Source: Neoaquamicrobium sediminum (lineage in GTDB: Bacteria > Pseudomonadota > Alphaproteobacteria > Rhizobiales > Rhizobiaceae). From it: 64,000 nt of DNA. The stretch spans positions 2,160,990 to 2,224,989 of the forward strand of contig NZ_JABETK010000002.1 in assembly GCF_013240295.1 (NCBI RefSeq). Direction: 5' to 3'. Made by a program: the position numbers and the translations under genes. The notes beneath the pieces were generated by a model. It was not told the origin of the DNA. It did not search any database and saw nothing but the letters and a program-made list of their open reading frames with translations. Positions 36,236 to 44,265 of this stretch are shown one piece after another. Each line of letters starts with the position of its first letter. Positions within the stretch are counted from its first letter, which is position 1.

Positions 36236-37006
36236 ATGCGCCAACCGCTAATTGCCGTATCGACCGACGTTCGCCAGTTCGAAAACTACACCTGGCATGC
36301 AGCTCCCCAGCAATATCTAGAGGCAGCGCTGTCTGCGGCGGGCGTTCTTCCGATGATGATTCCGTCCTTTGGCGATCGGCTCGATCTGGACGAGCTTCTG
36401 TCGTCGGTGCATGGCGTCATGGTCACGGGCTCGAAATCGAATGTGCATCCGTCTCTCTATGGCGGTGACGCCAGCGAAGCGAACGGGCCGTATGACGAGG
36501 CACGCGATGCAACCACGCTGCCGCTGATCCGGCTCGCGATCGAGCGCGGAGTGCCGCTACTCGCCATCTGCCGGGGCATCCAGGAGCTCAACGTCGCGCT
36601 CGGCGGCACGCTGGCCACGGAAATCCAGGATCAGGACGGCATGCTCGATCACCGCGCACCCGCGAGCGACAATCAGGATGAGCGCTTCGCCATCCGCCAG
36701 CCGGTATCGATCAAGCCCGGCACCTGCCTTGCAGGTGTGTTTGGAGCCGGCGAGATCATGGTGAACTCAGTTCACCGTCAGGCAGTTGGGCGGCTGGGCG
36801 AACGGCTTCAGGTCGAGGCCGTGGCCGAGGACGGAACGGTCGAGGCGGTCTCGGTCGTCGGAGCACGTTCCTTTGCGGTCGGCGTGCAGTGGCATCCGGA
36901 ATACTGGGCCAGGAGCGACGACAACTCCGCGCGTATCTTCCGCGCTTTCGGCGACGCAGTCCGGCTTCATGCCGCCGATCCTTCGGGGCGGCTTGCAGCG
37001 GAATAG
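36236..37006 (+). CDS. Gamma-glutamyl-gamma-aminobutyrate hydrolase family protein
   Basis: A 256-residue class I glutamine amidotransferase-like hydrolase, peptidase C26 type. Visible motifs are VMVTGSKSNVHPSLYG, the nucleophile elbow LLAICRGIQELNVALGG with the catalytic Cys in ICRGIQE, MVNSVHRQAVGRLG, and VQWHPEYW, which carries the His-Glu pair. In putrescine breakdown such enzymes cut gamma-glutamyl-GABA; no other genes of that route are nearby. It is not the PuuD urate oxidase encoded elsewhere in this window. The start at 36236 is the ATG giving the family's usual MRQPLIAVSTD. Confidence 0.88.
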   Translation: MRQPLIAVSTDVRQFENYTWHAAPQQYLEAALSAAGVLPMMIPSFGDRLDLDELLSSVHGVMVTGSKSNVHPSLYGGDASEANGPYDEARDATTLPLIRLAIERGVPLLAICRGIQELNVALGGTLATEIQDQDGMLDHRAPASDNQDERFAIRQPVSIKPGTCLAGVFGAGEIMVNSVHRQAVGRLGERLQVEAVAEDGTVEAVSVVGARSFAVGVQWHPEYWARSDDNSARIFRAFGDAVRLHAADPSGRLAAE

Positions 37007-37027
37007 AATTCTGCCGGCGTTGCGGGC

Positions 37028-37438
37028 TCAGTCCACCGCGAGCAGCGTCATGATCGGCTGGCGCGGTGCGTAGGAAACGAAGGCCGCGCCGTCTGCTACG
37101 GCAAACTCGGCAACCACCCCGCCATCATCCTTCGTGAATGCAATGGACCCATCCTCACGATCCTGCCACCAGCGCGCAGCGTTCAGGTTGCCGCCAAGGT
37201 CCGGGCATTGCGCACCAAAGCGCAGCGGCCGCCTGTCTTCCAAATCAGGGACCTCGGCAGCGATAAGCACGCAGGTGTCGTCAACGCCGCCCGCATGAAG
37301 GCGGAAGCGAACCTCGCTCCTAGCGGAAATGCTGCCCGTAATGGCGTCCATGTCCGGCGCGACAGGCGCGGCCTTGGACCCTGGCGCCAGGATGCCCAGC
37401 GCCATCAACAGGATCGCGCCGGTTTTCGTCATGCTCAT
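37028..37438 (-). CDS. Secreted AprI/Inh-like putative protease inhibitor
   Basis: A 136-residue protein with a signal peptide (MSMTKTGAILLMALGILAPGSKA). The mature part has two cysteines, in DDTCVLIAAEV and FGAQCPDLGG, and then AARWWQDREDGSIAFTKDDGGVVAEFAV. This order (C...L, C..L.....W....DG.I.....GG.V..F) resembles the AprI/Inh family, small periplasmic inhibitors of metalloproteases that fold as a beta barrel with one disulfide. The family assignment is moderate only. The start at 37438 is supported by AGAGGA 7 bases upstream. It is encoded just before the gene for a hydroxyacid dehydrogenase on the same strand. Confidence 0.55.
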   Translation of the reverse strand: MSMTKTGAILLMALGILAPGSKAAPVAPDMDAITGSISARSEVRFRLHAGGVDDTCVLIAAEVPDLEDRRPLRFGAQCPDLGGNLNAARWWQDREDGSIAFTKDDGGVVAEFAVADGAAFVSYAPRQPIMTLLAVD

Positions 37439-37500
37439 CGGACTTCCTCTGCCCTGCAAGGACAGAAGGATCGGCATTCATGGTTAACGAAGCTTTAAGA

Positions 37501-38501
37501 TCAGCGTGTCGGCAACGGAACGTCGCGGGTTTCCGCGACCGGCGTCATCACCTCGCCGCGCTCGAACCAAGCGAACAGATTGTCGGCGACGAGATCCGCC
37601 ATCGCCTGCCTGGTATGAACGGTCGCTGAGCCGACGTGCGGCAGCAGAGAAGCGTTCTCGGCCTTGAGCAAACCCTCCGGAACGTTCGGTTCGTCAGCGA
37701 ACACGTCGAGACCGGCGGCCATGATGGTTCCGTCCGCGAGCGCCTTGGCCAGCGCATCCTCGTCGACGGTAGAGCCACGCCCGATATTCACGAAAACGCC
37801 ATTGCTCCCGAGCGCAGCCAGAACTTCAGCGTTGATCGCCTTTTCGGTCGACGCGCCGCCCGGTGCGATGGAAACAAGCGTATCGACGTTGCGCGCCAGG
37901 TCGACCAGCGTCGGATAGTAGGTGTAATCCACCCCTCGACAGGGCGGCGATTGTGGTAGCTAATCGGAAGACCGAACGCCTCGATCCGCCGAGCTATCGC
38001 CTGCCCGATCCGGCCAAGGCCGAAAATGCCGACCGAGCGCCCGCGCAGCGTACCGCGCGTCAGCGGATAGTTCCCGTCCTTCACCCACTTGCCGGCGCGA
38101 AGCCATGCCTCAGCCTTCGGCAATTCGCGCACCGTGTTGAGAAGCAGGCCGAGCGCGGTGTCGGCAACCTCCTCCGTCAGCACGTCGGGCGTGTTGGTCA
38201 CCATGACGCCGGCGGAGCCCGCATGCTTGGCATCGACATGGTCATAGCCGACGCCGAAGCTGGCGACTATCTCGAGATTGGGCAGGGCATCGATGAAGGC
38301 TGCGTCAACGCGCGTCATCACGGCCGCGCCCCTGATCCTGGCCCGTTCGTCATCGCTCAGCAATGCCGGATCGGCACGGTCCGCCGTGACGACGTTGAAC
38401 GCCTCCGATATGCGTCCGACCGCATGCGGATGGAGCTTGCCGGGGATGAGGATTGTTACGTCGTCGGTCGCTGCCAAGGTTATGGCTCCCTCTTGCATCA
38501 T
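37501..38501 (-). pseudogene. D-2-hydroxyacid dehydrogenase, frameshifted
   Basis: An NAD(P)-dependent 2-hydroxyacid dehydrogenase, glyoxylate/hydroxypyruvate reductase type. The N-terminal part carries VASFGVGYDHVDAKHAG and the Rossmann GIFGLGRIGQAIARR. The C-terminal part, in another frame, has NIGRGSTVDEDAL (catalytic Arg region), GLDVFADEPNVPEGLL and LLPHVGSATVHTR (catalytic His). They join at a C4 run (37932-37935); one more C gives RRPVEG-VDYTYYP and a 333-residue protein, the usual length. It could reduce glyoxylate or hydroxypyruvate, which would match the purine-degradation end product, but it is 10 kb away and the link is speculative. Confidence 0.85.
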
Positions 38502-38587
38502 GATTGTGGATCGGTTGTCAGCGTAGGCAGTGGCCGGAGGTCAGGCAAGTCCTACCGGGCCGTCCACGCGAGAGCATGTTCAGTGGG

Positions 38588-39607
38588 TCAGCGCTCCACC
38601 GGCTTGCCGGTCGACTGCCGGACATGCAGTTCCGGCCGGATGAGCTCCTGCCCGCCATGCACCTCGACACCGTTGAGCCGGTCGAGCAACGTACGCGCCG
38701 CCCGGCGGCCCACTTCGCGCTGCCCGTTCCAGACGGTGGTTAGGGCCGGCGTGGCGATGGCCGCTTCCTCCAGATCGTCGTAGCCGGTAACCGAGACGTC
38801 GACGCCCGGCACCAGCCCGGCGCGCGCAATGCCGTTCATCAGGCCAATGGCCACCAGGTCATTCCAGCATACTGCTGCCGTGGGCTTGTCCTTGAGCGCC
38901 AAAAATTGCTGCGACGCCTCGAAACCAGCCTGCTTGGTACGAGGGCCGGGAATGCGCCAGCGCGTCTCGACCGGAAGCCCGGCGGCTTCCATGGCCATGA
39001 CATAACCGCGATAGCGGTCGCGGCCGGTCGACGTCTGGTCGGTGCCGCCGATCATCGCGATGCGGCGATGCCCCAGCGAGATCAGGTGGTTGGTCGCAAG
39101 ACCGATGCCGTAGGCGTCGTCGCCGCGGAAGACGGGCACATCGGCGTCCTCGACCGACCGAGCGATCAGCACCGCCGGCAAACCGTTGGCCTCGGCAAGC
39201 TGAATGTCGGCCGCGGGCGTTCCGATGGCCGGCGACATGATGACGCCGTCGGCGCCCAATTGCAGCAGGGTGTCGATGAAGGTCCGCTGCTTCTCGAGCT
39301 GGTCATAGTGGTTCGAAAGCAGGAAGGTCTGCCGACTGCGGTCGAGCTCGCTTTCGATCGATCGCAGGATCTCGGCGAAGAAAGGATTCATGATGTCGTG
39401 CACGACGACACCGACGATGCCCGATCGCGACGTGCGCAGGCTGGCCGCCCGGCGATTGTAGATATAGCCGATCGTGCGCGCGTGCTCCTTGATGCGCTCT
39501 CGTGTGGCATCGGCCACCAGCGGACTGTCGCGCAGCGCCAGCGATACGGTGGCGGTCGACACGTTCAACGCTTCCGCGATCGTCGAAAGCTTGATCTTCT
39601 GAGCCAG
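38588..39607 (-). CDS. LacI family transcriptional regulator
   Basis: A protein of about 339 residues with an N-terminal LacI HTH (KIKLSTIAEALNVSTATVSLALRDSPLVADATRERIKEHARTIGY, then the hinge helix YNRRAASLRT) and a periplasmic-binding-protein-like core. The most likely start is an unusual CTG at 39607, because GGAGG sits 9 bases upstream and homologues begin at AQKIKLSTIA; the alternative TTG at 39637 has no ribosome site. A perfect 19-bp operator-like palindrome lies just upstream (39641-39659). The neighbours are a hydroxyacid dehydrogenase and an EamA transporter, the probable targets. The sugar or acid effector is unknown. Confidence 0.9.
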   Translation of the reverse strand: MAQKIKLSTIAEALNVSTATVSLALRDSPLVADATRERIKEHARTIGYIYNRRAASLRTSRSGIVGVVVHDIMNPFFAEILRSIESELDRSRQTFLLSNHYDQLEKQRTFIDTLLQLGADGVIMSPAIGTPAADIQLAEANGLPAVLIARSVEDADVPVFRGDDAYGIGLATNHLISLGHRRIAMIGGTDQTSTGRDRYRGYVMAMEAAGLPVETRWRIPGPRTKQAGFEASQQFLALKDKPTAAVCWNDLVAIGLMNGIARAGLVPGVDVSVTGYDDLEEAAIATPALTTVWNGQREVGRRAARTLLDRLNGVEVHGGQELIRPELHVRQSTGKPVER

Positions 39608-40626
39608 GGAACCCCTCCTCCCGACAGGCGCGGCCAAACGTCTTTAAACGGTTTAAAGAACCCTATGCCATCCGCGGCCGGCATTTCAAAGCTTTTTGCC
39701 AGCTCCTGGGTTTCGCTGTTCGGCGCGGTCCGGCTTGCAAGCCGCAGCCGGTGCTCGCGATGGACGATATAGAGGCCGCTGGACACGATGATCCCGGCGC
39801 CGGCGAGCGTCCACCAATCGGGCAGGTCCGAAAACACCAGGTATCCGAGCGCGATCATCCAGATCATCTGCGAATAGGGGTAAGGCGCAAGCGCCGTGGT
39901 GGTCGCCTGCTTGTAGGCCCGGATAAGCAAATAGTGTCCGAAGGCGCCGATGGCGCCAAGCCCGAAGAGCAGCACCCAATGCAGCGGCTCCTGCGGCATG
40001 GACCCATAGAGCGGCACGAACGGGAACATAAGCACCGTTGGCGCAAGCGCGGAATAGAAGATCAGGCTCGCCGATGTCTCCGTCGCCCCCATGTGCCGGG
40101 TCATGATGACGTAGAAGCTGTAGCTTGCCATCGACATCAGCGCGAAAACGTGGCCGGTGCCGAAGGTGCCCAGGCCCGGCCGGGTGATCACCAGCACGCC
40201 GAGGAGACCGACAAGCACGGCGAGCCAGCGCCGCCAGCCAGCCCATTCGCCAAGCAGAGGGCCGGCAAGCGCGGTGATCACCATCGGCGCGAAAAAGTAG
40301 ATCGAGATCGTCTCGGCGAGCTGCAGCGTTTGCAGCGCGAGGAAATTGAACACCGTCGAGCCGAACAGGAAGACGCCGCGCACGATCTGCCTTGGCAGGC
40401 TCTGCGCGCGGAACATGGCCGGGTTCGACCATGACCGGAACAGTATCATCACCAGCACGAGGTGGATTGCAAAGCGCATCCAGGCGAGGAACGGAGCGGC
40501 CATGCCCTGCTGCACGAGATACTTCGCGCTTGCATCGAGAAAGGCGAACGAAAAGCAGGCCGACAACACAAGCAAAATGGCCGAGGTCGGCGTGGCCGCC
40601 TCCGGATTGCTTTGTTGCTGGGTCAA
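39565..40626 (-). CDS. EamA/DMT family transporter (3' end probably shifted)
   Basis: A ten-helix drug/metabolite-type permease with two EamA repeats: residues about 15-150 (VLSACFSFAFLDASAKYL through GVLVITRPG) and 160-290, ending IIVSSGLYIVHREH. As read it is 353 residues, with a C-terminal 40-residue tail that overlaps lacI and has no family likeness. A missing base in the T5 run (39693-39697) would end the protein at ...QELAKKL, with a stop at 39686, giving 313 residues, which is normal for the family. It therefore probably does not overlap lacI. It is probably cotranscribed after the MarR gene. Substrate unknown. Confidence 0.85.
   Translation of the reverse strand: MTQQQSNPEAATPTSAILLVLSACFSFAFLDASAKYLVQQGMAAPFLAWMRFAIHLVLVMILFRSWSNPAMFRAQSLPRQIVRGVFLFGSTVFNFLALQTLQLAETISIYFFAPMVITALAGPLLGEWAGWRRWLAVLVGLLGVLVITRPGLGTFGTGHVFALMSMASYSFYVIMTRHMGATETSASLIFYSALAPTVLMFPFVPLYGSMPQEPLHWVLLFGLGAIGAFGHYLLIRAYKQATTTALAPYPYSQMIWMIALGYLVFSDLPDWWTLAGAGIIVSSGLYIVHREHRLRLASRTAPNSETQELAKSFEMPAADGIGFFKPFKDVWPRLSGGGVPWLRRSSFRRSRKR
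39641..39659. promoter_or_regulatory. LacI-type operator
   Basis: Perfect palindrome TCTTTAAAC-g-GTTTAAAGA (39641-39659), with the CG/GG centre usual in LacI-family operators. It lies 34 bases upstream of the lacI CTG start and within the possible 3' extension of the EamA gene. It is the best candidate for autoregulation by the neighbouring LacI protein. Confidence 0.75.
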
Positions 40627-40728
40627 TGCGTGTGGCCGGACATCATGGGAGCTTCATGCGCTTCTTCGACCAAGGGGGCCTGTGGCGCAAGAAAAACTGC
40701 ATGAACATACGACGATTGGCCAGGCCTA

Positions 40729-41205
40729 CTATTCGTCGGCGTCGTCAGCTTCCTCGTGATCTTCCGCAACGATCGCGCCGTTGGACAGGTTGGCCTCGAT
40801 GCGCCCGAGCAGCTTGACCAGAGCCTTCTGCTCTTTCTTGTCGAGCCCCTTGAGTGCCTGTTTCTCCGTCTTGCGCACCGCTTTCTCAATGGCACGGATG
40901 GCGCCGCGTCCTTCCTCGGTCAGGAAGACATTGGCCTGGCGCGCATCGGTCTCCGAAGCACGCTTTTCGACATAGCCTTGAGTCTGGAGACGGTTGATCG
41001 TCTTGGTCACCGTTGGCGGCCGAACGCCGAGCTTGATCGCCAGTTGTCCGGGTGTCTGGCCGTCCTCGCGGTCCAGCGCAATCATGATCTGGTCCTGGCC
41101 GGCGTAAAAGCCGTGCGACAGGAGACGCGCCGCCAGCGCCGTGCGCGAAAGCCGCGCCGCCGAATGAAGCTGCGCCATCGCAGCCGCCTTGCCAGGTTTA
41201 GCCAT
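40729..41205 (-). CDS. MarR family transcriptional regulator
   Basis: A 158-residue MarR-type winged-helix protein. The core is LSHGFYAGQDQIMIALDREDGQTPGQLAIKLGVRPPTVTKTINRLQTQGYVEKRASETDARQANVFLTEEGR, with the recognition helix VRPPTVTKTINRL and the wing RASETDARQANVFLT. The C-terminus is acidic (EDHEEADDADE). The start at 41205 (MAKPGKAAAMAQ) follows GAGGGGA and excludes a spurious upstream extension. It is oriented towards the EamA transporter gene 102 bases downstream, so it may regulate this exporter. It diverges from the creatininase gene. Confidence 0.88.
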   Translation of the reverse strand: MAKPGKAAAMAQLHSAARLSRTALAARLLSHGFYAGQDQIMIALDREDGQTPGQLAIKLGVRPPTVTKTINRLQTQGYVEKRASETDARQANVFLTEEGRGAIRAIEKAVRKTEKQALKGLDKKEQKALVKLLGRIEANLSNGAIVAEDHEEADDADE

Positions 41206-41303
41206 CGACGTTTTCCCCTCGCTTTCGCATTGCCTGAGGGCCGCGGGACACGCTAGCCTGACCTCAACGCGACGAAGCCATGGCATAGCCACATAACAGA
41301 AAC

Positions 41304-42077
41304 ATGACAGCCAGCGAAACAAATCGTGCCGGCCTGCGATCCGTGGCCGTGCTGCCGCTCGGCGCGACCGAGCAGCATGGACCGCACCTGCCTTTCGAGA
41401 CCGACACCATCATCGCCGAGGGCGTGGCCACGCGCGTCGCGAGCCTGCTGCCAGCGGGCCTGGAAGTGCACTTCCTGCCCGTCGAGCCAGTCGGCTATTC
41501 GATAGAACACCTGGATGTCGCCGGCACCCGGACGTTGACATTCGACGAAGCAGCAAGGCGATGGATCGGCATAGGCGAGGCGTGCCATCGGCAGGGCTGC
41601 CGCCGCTTCGTCATGCTCAACGCCCATGGCGGCAACTCCTCGCTGATGACGATCGTCGCCACCGAGCTGCGGGTGCGATTCGACATGCTGGCGGTAGCGA
41701 CGAGCTGGACGCGTTTCGGCTATCCGCCCGACATCGTCTCACCGGAAGAAAAGGCGCTCGGCATCCATGGCGGCTTCATCGAGACCAGCGTCATGCTGAC
41801 GTTGCGTCCCGACCTGGTCGACATGGACAAGGCACGCAATTTCACCTCGATGCAGGCAGTCTACGAGCGGGAGTTTTCGCATCTTCGCGCCTATGGTCCC
41901 CACGCCTTTGGCTGGAAGATGCGCGATCTGTCGCCGGATGGCGTCGTCGGCAACGCCGCCGCGGCTAATGCTGAGGCGGGCGAGATGATCCTCGATCATG
42001 CCGCGAAAGGCGTTATCGAATTGCTGGAGGATGTCGCACGCTTCGACCTGCGGATGCTGGGTTCGAACCCCGCATAA
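41304..42077 (+). CDS. Creatininase family amidohydrolase
   Basis: A 257-residue protein of the creatininase family. It shows VLPLGATEQHGPHLPFETDT (with the metal-binding Glu and His), GYSIEHLDVAGTRTL, MLNAHGGNSSLM and IHGGFIETSVML (second metal site, Glu). These give a two-metal (Zn/Mn) site. Members open cyclic or formyl amide bonds: creatinine, mycofactocin precursors, or formamidopyrimidines. The substrate is not determined. It is the first gene of a plus-strand run with cobW and the WD40 gene. Confidence 0.88.
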   Translation: MTASETNRAGLRSVAVLPLGATEQHGPHLPFETDTIIAEGVATRVASLLPAGLEVHFLPVEPVGYSIEHLDVAGTRTLTFDEAARRWIGIGEACHRQGCRRFVMLNAHGGNSSLMTIVATELRVRFDMLAVATSWTRFGYPPDIVSPEEKALGIHGGFIETSVMLTLRPDLVDMDKARNFTSMQAVYEREFSHLRAYGPHAFGWKMRDLSPDGVVGNAAAANAEAGEMILDHAAKGVIELLEDVARFDLRMLGSNPA

Positions 42078-42150
42078 TCCCCGGTGCAATCCGGTCGCCG
42101 ACGTCCTATATGGACGCCACGACCCTTCATTCCTTGCGCGAGAGGCATCC

Positions 42151-43188
42151 ATGGCGCAGATACAGACCCAAATTCCGGTAACGGTGCTTACCGGCTATCT
42201 CGGCTCCGGCAAGACGACCCTGCTCAACCGCATCCTCACTGAGGACCACGGCAAGCGTTATGCCGTCATCGTCAACGAGTTCGGCGAGATCGGCATCGAC
42301 AACGACCTGATCGTGGAATCCGACGAGGAAATCTACGAGATGAACAATGGCTGCATCTGCTGCACGGTGCGCGGCGACCTGATCCGCACCGTCGAGGGCC
42401 TGATGCGCCGTCCCGGCCGCTTCGATGCGATCCTGGTCGAGACGACCGGTCTCGCCGATCCCGCGCCGGTCGCGCAGACCTTCTTCATGGACGACGACGT
42501 GCGGTCCAAGACCAAACTCGACGCCGTCGTTGCGCTTGTGGACGCCAAGCACTTGCCGCTGCGCCTGAAGGATTCGAAAGAGGCGGAAGACCAGATCGCG
42601 TTCGCCGATGTCGTGGTGCTCAACAAGACCGACCTCGTCACCGAGGACGAGTTGCGCGACGTCGAGGCCGCCGTGCGCGCCATCAACCCTGCGGCAAAGA
42701 TCCACAAGACCGAACGCTCGGGCGTTGCCCTCAATGAAGTGCTGGACCGCGGCGCGTTCGACCTGTCGCGGGCGCTCGACAACGATCCGCACTTCCTCGA
42801 CGCGCACGATCATGACCACGATCACGAATGCGGGCCGGATTGCGATCACGATCACGGCCATCATCACCATCACGGCGTTTCGCCGATCCACGATGTCGGC
42901 GTGACCTCGATCTCGCTGCGCGGCGGCGAAATGGACCCGAAGAAGTTCTTCCCGTGGCTGGAGAAGACCACCCAGATGGACGGGCCGAACATCCTGCGGC
43001 TCAAGGGCATAATCGCGCTCAAGGACGACCCGGACCGTTATGTGGTGCAGGGCGTTCACATGATCCTCGAAGGCGACCACCAGCGCGCCTGGAAGGATGA
43101 CGAGCAGCACGAGAGCCGGCTGGTTTTCATCGGCCGCGAACTCGACGGCGAACGCCTCAAGCGCACTTTCGAGGCATGCCAGGCCTGA
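42151..43188 (+). CDS. CobW/G3E family GTP-binding metallochaperone
   Basis: A 345-residue COG0523 GTPase. It has Walker A GYLGSGKTT (15-23), the metal-binding GCICC (Cys68, Cys70, Cys71) after EIYEMNNG, Walker B VETTGLADP, the base-specifying NKTD, and a His/Asp-rich loop (DHDHDHECG...DHDHGHHHHH) near residues 215-240. A CobW C-terminal domain follows. These proteins deliver zinc or other metals to client enzymes. The start is the ATG at 42151 (MAQIQTQ). The WD40 gene overlaps its stop. No obvious Zur box is seen in the 73-base upstream gap. Confidence 0.93.
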   Translation: MAQIQTQIPVTVLTGYLGSGKTTLLNRILTEDHGKRYAVIVNEFGEIGIDNDLIVESDEEIYEMNNGCICCTVRGDLIRTVEGLMRRPGRFDAILVETTGLADPAPVAQTFFMDDDVRSKTKLDAVVALVDAKHLPLRLKDSKEAEDQIAFADVVVLNKTDLVTEDELRDVEAAVRAINPAAKIHKTERSGVALNEVLDRGAFDLSRALDNDPHFLDAHDHDHDHECGPDCDHDHGHHHHHGVSPIHDVGVTSISLRGGEMDPKKFFPWLEKTTQMDGPNILRLKGIIALKDDPDRYVVQGVHMILEGDHQRAWKDDEQHESRLVFIGRELDGERLKRTFEACQA

Positions 43189-44162
43189 TGCCCACAGTCG
43201 CTCCTCTCGACCTAGACGGCCATTGCGTCGCCGCCTGCTGGCTTGCCGGCATCCCGCATTTCGCGCTCGCCGACGGCGTGATCCACCGGCTCGACAACGG
43301 CCACAAATGGGTCGAAGCGCATAACGGTTTGCTGGCCGCGATGCCCGACGCCGATGGCAAGCGGCTTGTAACCGGCGGCGAGGACGGCAAGGTCCTCGAC
43401 ATCGGCGCCGACGGCTCGATCGAGCAGGTCGCCGAAATCGGTCGCAAGTGGATGACGAGCGTTGCGACCGGCCCACGCGGTGCCGTTGCCTTTGCCAGCG
43501 GCAAGACGGCATGGGTGAAATTGCCTGACGGCAAGCTCAAGGAACTGGTCCATCCGCGCAGCGTCGAAGGACTGGCCTTCGCCCCGAAGGGCATGCGCAT
43601 CGCGGTCGCCCGCTACAACGGTGCGACGCTGCACTTTCCGGCGGCAGACGGCAAGCCGACGGAGCTCCAATGGGCCGGAGCTCATACCGGCGTGACCTTC
43701 TCGCCCGACGGCAATTTCCTCGTCACCACCATGCAGGAGAACGCGCTTCACGGCTGGAAGCTGGCCGACGGCAAGCACATGCGCATGGCAGGCTACCCTT
43801 CCAAGGTGAAGTCGCTATCGTGGAGCGCCAAGGGCCGCTGGCTAGCGAGTTCGGGCGCGCCCGCAGCCGTCGTCTGGCCGTTCCTCACGAAGGACGGCCC
43901 TATCGGCAAGGCGCCGGTTGAATTGGGCACGCGCGGCGACGCCATGGTCACGGCAGTGTCGTTCCACCCGACCGACGAGATCGTGGCAATCGGCTATGCC
44001 GACGGCATGGTGCTTGCCGGCCGCGTCGCCGACCAGAAGGAAGTGCTGCTGCGCCGCGCTGGCAATGGCGCGGTGACATCCATGGCGTGGGATGCCGAAG
44101 GACGTCGGATCGCCCTCGGCACCGAGACCGGCGACTGCGGCGTCATCGACGTGGCAGGCTGA
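43188..44162 (+). CDS. WD40-repeat protein paired with CobW GTPase
   Basis: A 324-residue protein with beta-propeller repeats: AVLDGHCVAACW-like, GLLAAMPDADGKRLVTGGEDGKVLDIG, VEGLAFAPKGMRIAVARYNGATLHF, GVTFSPDGNFLVTTMQENALHGWKL, VKSLSWSAKGRWLASSGAPAAVVWP, VTAVSFHPTDEIVAIGYADGMVLAG and VTSMAWDAEGRRIALGTETGDCGVI. There are about seven blades, but classical WD dipeptides are mostly replaced. No signal peptide is present, so it is cytoplasmic. The ATG at 43188 overlaps the cobW stop (TGATG); a start at 43176 is possible. It may be a scaffold or client for the GTPase (inference). Confidence 0.8.
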   Translation: MPTVAPLDLDGHCVAACWLAGIPHFALADGVIHRLDNGHKWVEAHNGLLAAMPDADGKRLVTGGEDGKVLDIGADGSIEQVAEIGRKWMTSVATGPRGAVAFASGKTAWVKLPDGKLKELVHPRSVEGLAFAPKGMRIAVARYNGATLHFPAADGKPTELQWAGAHTGVTFSPDGNFLVTTMQENALHGWKLADGKHMRMAGYPSKVKSLSWSAKGRWLASSGAPAAVVWPFLTKDGPIGKAPVELGTRGDAMVTAVSFHPTDEIVAIGYADGMVLAGRVADQKEVLLRRAGNGAVTSMAWDAEGRRIALGTETGDCGVIDVAG

Positions 44163-44230
44163 CTACTCCACCGAGCAGCTAATCGGACCGGTGAAACGCG
44201 CTGGCGATTGCGCACCTACGTCAAAGTGAA

Positions 44231-44263
44231 TAGACGCGGGCCGCCTTGGAACATATCATGAAC
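44231..44263 (+). promoter_or_regulatory. Candidate SOS promoter with LexA-type box
   Basis: A direct repeat GAAC-N7-GAAC (44249-44263), the alphaproteobacterial LexA box (reverse complement of GTTC-N7-GTTC). It overlaps a -10-like TATCAT (44254-44259), preceded after 17 bases by TAGACG (44231-44236). Transcription would begin about 44266, on the ATG itself, so the mRNA may be leaderless. Confidence 0.7.
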
Positions 44264-44265
44264 AG

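Noticed and set aside
36236..37006. Assignment to the purine pathway on the PuuD name
   Set aside because: This is a class I amidotransferase-type hydrolase with a catalytic cysteine. The urate oxidase also called PuuD is a different, membrane-bound protein at 49569-50786.
42050..42080. GGGTTCGAACCCCGCA, resembling a tRNA T-arm
   Set aside because: It encodes the C-terminus of the creatininase-family protein, and no acceptor, D or anticodon stems lie at the right distances.
42800..42890. Repetitive GATCAC/GACCAC-like units
   Set aside because: This is the in-frame His/Asp-rich loop of the CobW GTPase, not a CRISPR array or tandem DNA repeat; there are no unique spacers.
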